Shown here: positions 7,170 through 11,487 of the stretch, piece after piece | How the letters are laid out: each line of letters starts with the position of its first letter | How positions within the stretch are numbered: position 1 is the stretch's first letter | DNA from: a bacterium | Lineage (GTDB): Bacteria; Babelota; Babeliae; Babelales; Babelaceae | Assembly (NCBI GenBank): GCA_021847535.1 | Contig: JAJZMR010000064.1 | Span: forward strand, 1-11,487 | DNA: 11,487 nucleotides | Direction: 5' to 3' | Notes under the pieces: model-generated | Databases searched by the model: none | The model's input: the letters and a program-made list of their open reading frames with translations, nothing else | Told to the model about the DNA's origin: nothing | Translations under genes and position numbers: made by a program

Positions 7170-8357
7170 ATGACATCTGTAAAAAATAGCCTCGAACTTA
7201 TCTCTATCGGTACGCATGAAATTTTTTCCACTGCTGCTCTTGAAAACAAGCTTGCACAAAAAAGACCCCTTATCGTAAAATTTGGTGCCGATCCTACGGC
7301 TCCCGATTTACATTTAGGCCATGCAACAATACTTTCTAAATTACGGCAATTGCAGGATCTTGGCCATACGGTCATTTTTTTAATTGGTGATTTTACATCA
7401 CGCATTGGTGATCCGACAGGCAGGTCAAAGACACGCCCACCCTTGACGCAGGAGCAGATTACACAAAATAGCAAGACGTACTTGGCCCAAGTTGGCCGGG
7501 TTCTGGATGTTTCAAAATGTGTAGTGAGGTACAATTCAGAGTGGCTTGCTCCACTTACCCTTGATCATTGGATCAAGATTTGTGGACAGGTAACCGTTGC
7601 ACAAATTATGGAGCGTGAAGATTTTTCAAAAAGACTTGCCGAAAAAGCGCCTATCGGGTTACATGAACTCCTTTATCCATTAGTGCAAGGGTATGATTCG
7701 ATAGCACTTGGCGCTGATATAGAATTTGGTGGTACAGATCAGACATTTAATCTTTTAATGGGCCGCCACTTACAAGAGGCTCACGGTCATGAGGGACAAG
7801 TTTGCATAACGATGCCTTTACTTGAAGGGCTTGATGGGCAGCTTAAGATGTCAAAATCGTATGGTAATGCGATCGGTTTGGCAGAACCGGCTGATCAGGC
7901 ATTTGGTAAATTGATGTCGCTTTCAGATACACTGATGTGGCGCTATTATCATCTTTTATTACTTTTCCCAAGCGCTCAGATAGAGGCAATGCAGGAAGAT
8001 GTTCGCTCTGGTCATGTGCATCCAATGGCACTGAAAAAAGATATGGCATTCCGCATTATTGAACGTTTTTGGTCAAAGACAGAGGCTGAAGATGCCTTAC
8101 GGCAGTTTGAGGAGCTTTTTCAAAAGCGAGATTATTCTCATGCGCATGAGATCACGGTTCCTTATGGAGAGGTCTCGATTGTTCAGCTGGCTAAGTTGTT
8201 GCCTGAAGAGCTTTCTTCGTCTGAGATACGCCGGCGCATCGACGCGGGAGCGGTGAGTATTGATGGTGTTAAAGTAATGGATCAGGGACAGACGGTGATG
8301 CCTCAAGCGGGGATGGTCATCAAAGTTGGTAAGCATGCTATTTATAAAATCAAATAA
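7170..8357 (+). CDS. tyrS: Tyrosyl-tRNA synthetase (TyrZ-like type, KMSKS form)
   Basis: This class I synthetase attaches tyrosine to tRNA-Tyr in the cytoplasm. Its 395 residues are normal for the family. The Rossmann catalytic domain shows FGADPTAPDLHLGH, with the HIGH motif as HLGH (48-51). GDFTSRIGDPTGRS follows at 73-86, the tyrosine-site region YPLVQGYDS is at 169-177, and FGGTDQTFN is at 186-194. KMSKS is intact (226-230), which places it with the TyrZ-like branch rather than the E. coli TyrS type with KFGKT. Residues about 330-395 form an S4 RNA-binding domain. The start follows the M50-like gene by four bases, with AAAGG about 11 bases upstream, so coupling is likely. It ends five bases before the convergent hydrolase gene, leaving no space for a separate terminator. 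Confidence 0.97.
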   Translation: MTSVKNSLELISIGTHEIFSTAALENKLAQKRPLIVKFGADPTAPDLHLGHATILSKLRQLQDLGHTVIFLIGDFTSRIGDPTGRSKTRPPLTQEQITQNSKTYLAQVGRVLDVSKCVVRYNSEWLAPLTLDHWIKICGQVTVAQIMEREDFSKRLAEKAPIGLHELLYPLVQGYDSIALGADIEFGGTDQTFNLLMGRHLQEAHGHEGQVCITMPLLEGLDGQLKMSKSYGNAIGLAEPADQAFGKLMSLSDTLMWRYYHLLLLFPSAQIEAMQEDVRSGHVHPMALKKDMAFRIIERFWSKTEAEDALRQFEELFQKRDYSHAHEITVPYGEVSIVQLAKLLPEELSSSEIRRRIDAGAVSIDGVKVMDQGQTVMPQAGMVIKVGKHAIYKIK

Positions 8358-8362
8358 GAGAA

Positions 8363-9643
8363 TCATTTTCTTTTTTCTCTCTCTTTGCATGAGAAATCGT
8401 AGCATTTGCTGAGCCAAGAATGATTATGGCCTACTGTTTGGTAGGCCTGATTAACTGCGGTCTGCATATGCATCAGATATTCTTTACGGTTAAAATCTTG
8501 CGGACGCTCCCGATGAGCTGTTTCTTGTAATTTTTTAAGCGTTGTCTGTTTTATCCCTTTGGTCTGGACTTTTTTAAAATAACGTCGTTTTTTTACTAAA
8601 CACTTTTCTGCGCATGGATAAAGTTCAACAACCAGATCCGTTTCGTGAGGCATGCCCTCTTGGGCAGCCTTGATAATTTGCGGAATCAGACAGGCTGTTG
8701 GCAATGGATAAAGGGGAAAATCATGCCTATACGTGCCGCCAGTCCAGCCAAAAAACCAGAGCTCGATGTGGCCTGGAGAGCGGTTGACGTAGGTCTTTTT
8801 TTCTCCTGGTTTATATGCACGCCGTGCAGGCTTTAATTTAAGCTCTATTTGGATTATTTTTTCAGGAGTTACAAATCGGTTGTCATCATTAAAGCGTCTG
8901 TGTGAAAAAAAACGTTCGAATGAAAAAAAATCAAGTTTTTGTATTTTATCGCCACGGGAATAAATATGATAGACTTTTTTAAAAAGAGGACTGGTAACTA
9001 AATGGGAGGTTTCTTTTTGAATCGGGGTCCCAATTAAAACAAGAAGATCAATGGTAAGTGGTTGATGCGTAAGTTCTTTTTCAAAAACGCGAGCAAGCTG
9101 TAATGTCATAGTGCCACCGTGGCTATAAGCGACCAGGCAAATTTTAATTTCTTTGTGAGGATTATTTATTTGTTGTTGATGATATTCATGCAATAATTCT
9201 TTATAAAAAACTGATGCGTTATGATAACGGATCGATTCGCCTAAAAGACCTGACCAGCCGAACGTGTAATAGACATGGTCATGAGTATCTTCATTAAGCG
9301 TCTCTTGTAAAATTGCATCATAGGCATGCGCAAAAAGTGCAGATGCATCACCTGAAAATCCTACTTTATGATCAATGCGTTTGAGGCCATATTCTTGCAT
9401 TGGTTGATTTTTATACATGTAAGGGTTTGTTCTTATCAGGTCAACGGCTTTTTCGTAGCAGCTATTTTTTACCTTATCAGCCATAACGCGATAAATATTG
9501 GCGATTGAGATATTGCTTGTTGCGCCGGTGGTTCCATGTACAAAAACAGTCATCCATTGTATCGGACGCTCTGCTGAAAGCTCTTGTTTTGTATATACAA
9601 GGCATGGTATCACTAACAATAAGAATTTTTTAACAAGTGTCAT
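8363..9643 (-). CDS. Putative exported alpha/beta hydrolase (lipase/esterase-like)
   Basis: This 426-residue protein begins with a probable signal peptide (MTLVKK followed by hydrophobic residues 7-17, possible cleavage near LSA-ER at 24), so it should act in the envelope or outside. The core reads as an alpha/beta hydrolase: a strand ending in VFVHGTTG (33-40) for the oxyanion hole, a nucleophile elbow AYSHGG (172-177, Ser174), a strand LVLIGTPI (201-208), then candidate Asp232 in YSRGDK and His292 in SPGHIE. This gives a plausible Ser-Asp-His triad in the right order. The C-terminal 100 residues are very basic, with Cys pairs at 344/348 and 414/419. I do not recognise a named family, and the substrate is unknown; a lipid or other ester is plausible. 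AGGA lies seven bases before the ATG. It diverges from the LOG gene by 53 bases. Confidence 0.65.
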   Translation of the reverse strand: MTLVKKFLLLVIPCLVYTKQELSAERPIQWMTVFVHGTTGATSNISIANIYRVMADKVKNSCYEKAVDLIRTNPYMYKNQPMQEYGLKRIDHKVGFSGDASALFAHAYDAILQETLNEDTHDHVYYTFGWSGLLGESIRYHNASVFYKELLHEYHQQQINNPHKEIKICLVAYSHGGTMTLQLARVFEKELTHQPLTIDLLVLIGTPIQKETSHLVTSPLFKKVYHIYSRGDKIQKLDFFSFERFFSHRRFNDDNRFVTPEKIIQIELKLKPARRAYKPGEKKTYVNRSPGHIELWFFGWTGGTYRHDFPLYPLPTACLIPQIIKAAQEGMPHETDLVVELYPCAEKCLVKKRRYFKKVQTKGIKQTTLKKLQETAHRERPQDFNRKEYLMHMQTAVNQAYQTVGHNHSWLSKCYDFSCKEREKRK

Positions 9644-9677
9644 ACGCTTTTCCTACTATGTTTTATGGATACGTATG

Positions 9678-9707
9678 AGTATAAAGTAGATGAAGAATGA
9701 TTATGAA
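9678..9707 (-). promoter_or_regulatory. Candidate hydrolase promoter in the divergent gap, sharing a -10 core with the LOG gene
   Basis: On the minus strand TATACT (9683-9678) is preceded after 18 bases by TTCATA (9707-9702). This would give a leader of about 28 bases before the hydrolase ATG at 9643. The same bases, read as AGTATAAA on the plus strand, contain TATAAA (9680-9685), a possible -10 for the LOG gene only a few bases before its start. The two readings would compete. Evidence is weak. Confidence 0.3.
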
Positions 9708-10380
9708 GATTTTTTTGCGCATACTTATGTGTCTAAGGGTTACTTTTAAGCTTTTGGGTATAACTATTCAGACTGTTAAAGGATTGTGGATGATTAGCAG
9801 ACTACCTAGGCCATGTGCAAGTATTTTTGGCGGTGGTAGAAAATTCGAGCATGAAAAATATTATCATGATTTGGCTGCACATGCAGCAAAGCTTTTAATT
9901 AACAATAATATATCCGTTTTGACTGGTGGTGGCTCAGGAATTATGGAGGCCGCAAATTGCGGCGCACATGCGTCGAAACGATTTCTTGATCGTACGATTA
10001 AAATTGTGATAGAGGGGCTTTTTAGTGATGAAGTAGCAAATACATGTCCAGGAGAATCGATTTTTGTTTCAGATTTTTTTGCACGTAAATGGTTATTGAT
10101 TGATTATTCTATAGGCTTTATCATATTTCCAGGTGGTCTTGGCACTCTCGATGAGCTTTCTAATTTAATGAATCTTATGCAATCAGGGAAGCTTAAACGG
10201 CGTACAGTGGTTTTGATTGGAACTGATTATTGGGTGCCGTATCGCAATTTTTATGAACGTGCTAAAAAAGAACATTTTTTACGCGATTGCGCTCCAGAGC
10301 CTATTATAACTGATGACGTTGAGTATGCAGTTAAGCTTATTGTAGATCACTGCGATGAGTGTTTTGTAAGTCGGCTATGA
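9697..10380 (+). CDS. LOG-family (TIGR00730-like) nucleotide-ribose hydrolase homologue with hydrophobic N-terminus
   Basis: LOG proteins, once labelled lysine decarboxylases, hydrolyse nucleoside 5'-monophosphates of cytokinin type and other nucleotides at the N-glycosidic bond. This 227-residue copy keeps the Rossmann-like core: SIFGGGR (42-48), GGGSGIMEAAN (77-87), an Arg-Lys pair in FFARK (127-131), and the signature PGGLGTLDE (145-153), with the glutamate kept. About 35 extra residues precede the core. They are hydrophobic and basic (4-34) and could form a membrane-attached or amphipathic helix; this is unusual for classic cytosolic LOG enzymes but may be normal in a subgroup. The true substrate is unknown; a nucleotide housekeeping role is as likely as hormone production. 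ATG 9703 is a possible alternative start, with GAAGA at a better distance. Its stop overlaps the convergent peptidase gene by six bases. Confidence 0.85.
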   Translation: MIMKIFLRILMCLRVTFKLLGITIQTVKGLWMISRLPRPCASIFGGGRKFEHEKYYHDLAAHAAKLLINNNISVLTGGGSGIMEAANCGAHASKRFLDRTIKIVIEGLFSDEVANTCPGESIFVSDFFARKWLLIDYSIGFIIFPGGLGTLDELSNLMNLMQSGKLKRRTVVLIGTDYWVPYRNFYERAKKEHFLRDCAPEPIITDDVEYAVKLIVDHCDECFVSRL

Positions 10381-11397
10381 GACGGAAAAGATCGAGGTTA
10401 ATTGTATCATCTTGATCTCTGTTTTGGCTTTTTCTAGCAGAGCGATGCGTTTTTGGCAAGGAGGATGTACGCATAAGGATTCTTTATGATGCTTACTTAG
10501 CGGCTCACAGCGAGGGTATTTCTCTTCATGAATGCGATGATCTTTATAGCAGACATCAGATAGATAAGTTTGTGCTTGTTCTAGTGTCGCTATTTTTTCA
10601 TCATCGGTCAACAAGGTAGTACCTAAAATACTTTTAAGTGCACATCTATCGGCATCAGTTTCAGCAAGGAGTGCAAGACTTAATCCATTTTTTTTAATCG
10701 CGAGTGCTACATTTTTAAGTGCGAGGCTTGCCTTGGAGGCCTGTGTGACTTGTTCATGATCAGCAAGCTCTTTATAGTAGGCTATATTATGGTGATAGAG
10801 AGCAATGAGATTTTTGAATTTTTTCTTTTTCATGAAGACCGTTCGTTGAGGCACTCTTTTTTTTAATAGAAATTTGCCCAAATGCGTTTCAATGATGATG
10901 GATCGAGACTTTATATGGATGATCGGCAGAGGTGCTTCATTTTTTAATGCGTTGTCGATTGCTTCTGGCAAAAGAGGCACGGTCATAAGTTGTCTCGATA
11001 AGAGTCCTTGCGCGCAGTGTGCGCCCTCATGTGCCAAAATAAAATAGTATTTTTTGATTTGTTTTTGTATTTCAAAAATATTTGTAAGTGATTGTAAATT
11101 TATGAGGTTGCTGTCTAAACAAAGATGTATCGTTTCATTCGCTTGATCATGTTCGACATAGATTGACTGGGGAGAAAATGTGATTTGTAAAAGTGCTGGG
11201 TTGTTTTTAAATTTGTTTTTTTGCTCTTCATTCCACCATTCAGTAAAGGGGCTTGTATAAATAAGCTCATATCTTAGTTTATTAATCATCTGTGTTTCTG
11301 ATGTATCATTTAGTGTCGACATGCTTTGGGTTGATAAAGTCTTTGTTGCAAAAAGAATTAAGAATAAATATATTTTTTCTTTGTTTAAAAAGCTCAT
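10375..11397 (-). CDS. Putative exported M48-like zinc metallopeptidase
   Basis: This 340-residue protein begins with a likely signal peptide (hydrophobic 9-17, cleavage perhaps around 22-26). The zinc motif HEGAH (123-127) sits at the end of a hydrophobic helix. The third ligand is probably Glu246 in ETDADRCAL, matching the ExxxD motif of M48 peptidases. A late HPPCQKRIALLE (311-322) resembles the M48 HPP..RI..L motif. The stretch between HExxH and Glu246 is about 119 residues, longer than I expect for M48, and contains a basic region (162-196). Four Cys lie near the C-terminus (283, 297, 309, 314) and could form disulfides, in keeping with export. No further membrane segments are evident, unlike HtpX. 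The substrate is unknown; envelope protein quality control or host proteins are possible. The ATG has no clear Shine-Dalgarno sequence. Confidence 0.65.
   Translation of the reverse strand: MSFLNKEKIYLFLILFATKTLSTQSMSTLNDTSETQMINKLRYELIYTSPFTEWWNEEQKNKFKNNPALLQITFSPQSIYVEHDQANETIHLCLDSNLINLQSLTNIFEIQKQIKKYYFILAHEGAHCAQGLLSRQLMTVPLLPEAIDNALKNEAPLPIIHIKSRSIIIETHLGKFLLKKRVPQRTVFMKKKKFKNLIALYHHNIAYYKELADHEQVTQASKASLALKNVALAIKKNGLSLALLAETDADRCALKSILGTTLLTDDEKIATLEQAQTYLSDVCYKDHRIHEEKYPRCEPLSKHHKESLCVHPPCQKRIALLEKAKTEIKMIQLTSIFSVS
10389..10435 (+). terminator. Possible terminator of the LOG gene inside the convergent gene
   Basis: AGATCGAG (10389-10396) pairs with CTTGATCT (10411-10418) over eight base pairs, one of them G-U, around a 14-base loop. 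Broken T-runs (TTTT, then TTTTT) follow at 10422-10433. It starts nine bases after the LOG stop, within the 3' coding part of the peptidase gene. The long loop and interrupted T-tract make it a weak call. Confidence 0.3.
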
Positions 11398-11440
11398 GCG
11401 GTTAATTTTTCTATTAGTTTATTTTGTCTTCTTGTAAAGA

Positions 11441-11469
11441 AGTTTAAAATCAATTATCTAAATCGTCAA
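11441..11469 (-). promoter_or_regulatory. Candidate promoter of the M48-like peptidase gene
   Basis: On the minus strand TTGACG (11469-11464) and TAAACT (11446-11441) are spaced by 17 bases, close to a sigma-70 consensus. Initiation would be near 11434, giving a leader of about 37 bases. The -10 overlaps one arm of a hairpin (CTTCTT-GTA-AAGAAG, 11428-11442). Nothing else is recognised between 11398 and 11487. Confidence 0.45.
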
Positions 11470-11487
11470 TAGACTATTTCAGTTGTG

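Noticed and set aside
8357..8380. Hairpin AGAGAA/TTCTCT as a terminator between tyrS and the hydrolase
   Set aside because: It has only six AT-rich base pairs with a 12-base loop and no following T-run; pairing is likely chance in a purine/pyrimidine-rich stretch.
8372..8412. Lipoprotein or DNA-binding role for the Lys/Arg-rich C-terminus of the hydrolase
   Set aside because: Pro rather than Gly/Ala/Ser precedes the only early Cys (Cys14), so there is no lipobox. The basic tail alone does not show DNA binding in a protein with a signal peptide.
1..11487. tRNA, rRNA, CRISPR array, insertion sequence or phage genes
   Set aside because: No cloverleaf-like gene, repeat-spacer series, transposase, terminal repeats or phage motifs were seen on either strand.

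Overview
The window looks like a compact, moderately AT-rich bacterial chromosome segment. It carries eight complete genes, plus the 3' end of a ninth, with very little spacing between them. Housekeeping genes (CTP synthase, leucyl- and tyrosyl-tRNA synthetases) are interleaved with genes typical of small-genome, host-associated bacteria: a TMTC-like membrane glycosyltransferase with TPR repeats, two putatively exported hydrolases and a catalytically dead-looking membrane protease homologue. This mix would fit candidate phylum Dependentiae (TM6/Babeliae) or a similar intracellular lineage. That assignment is inference from gene style and content; no rRNA or other phylogenetic marker could be compared here.

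Layout. Positions 1-722 (+) hold the glutaminase half of pyrG. It converges with a minus-strand run that reads, in transcription order: TMTC-like GT-C/TPR membrane protein (6325-4112), stand-alone LigD-type 3'-phosphoesterase (4110-3631), leuS (3516-1099) and a conserved 67-residue protein of unknown function (1013-810). A hairpin terminator at 751-789 closes this run. The first two genes are one base apart and probably co-translated. leuS has a possible promoter of its own, with a 10-bp inverted repeat around it.

A divergent region at 6326-6433 separates that run from a plus-strand pair: a polytopic membrane protein resembling an M50 site-2 protease without its zinc ligands (6434-7165), then tyrS (7170-8357), four bases later. 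tyrS converges with a putative secreted alpha/beta hydrolase (9643-8363), leaving five bases between their stop codons. The hydrolase diverges from a LOG-family (TIGR00730-like) nucleotide-ribose hydrolase with an extra hydrophobic N-terminus (9697-10380). That gene overlaps by six bases with a convergent, exported M48-like zinc peptidase (11397-10375).

The genes do not form one obvious pathway. Translation (leuS, tyrS) and pyrimidine nucleotide supply (pyrG) are core functions. The 3'-phosphoesterase suggests end-healing in DNA repair, but no Ku or ligase is nearby. The right-hand third (8363-11397) groups two proteins likely to act outside the cytoplasm with a membrane-associated LOG protein. 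It is the most accessory-looking part of the window and the best place to look for envelope or host-interaction functions. The most striking molecular oddities are the M50-like protein without catalytic residues, the LigD phosphoesterase with changed active-site surroundings, and a LeuRS whose editing-site TTRPDT motif reads TTSPQT.
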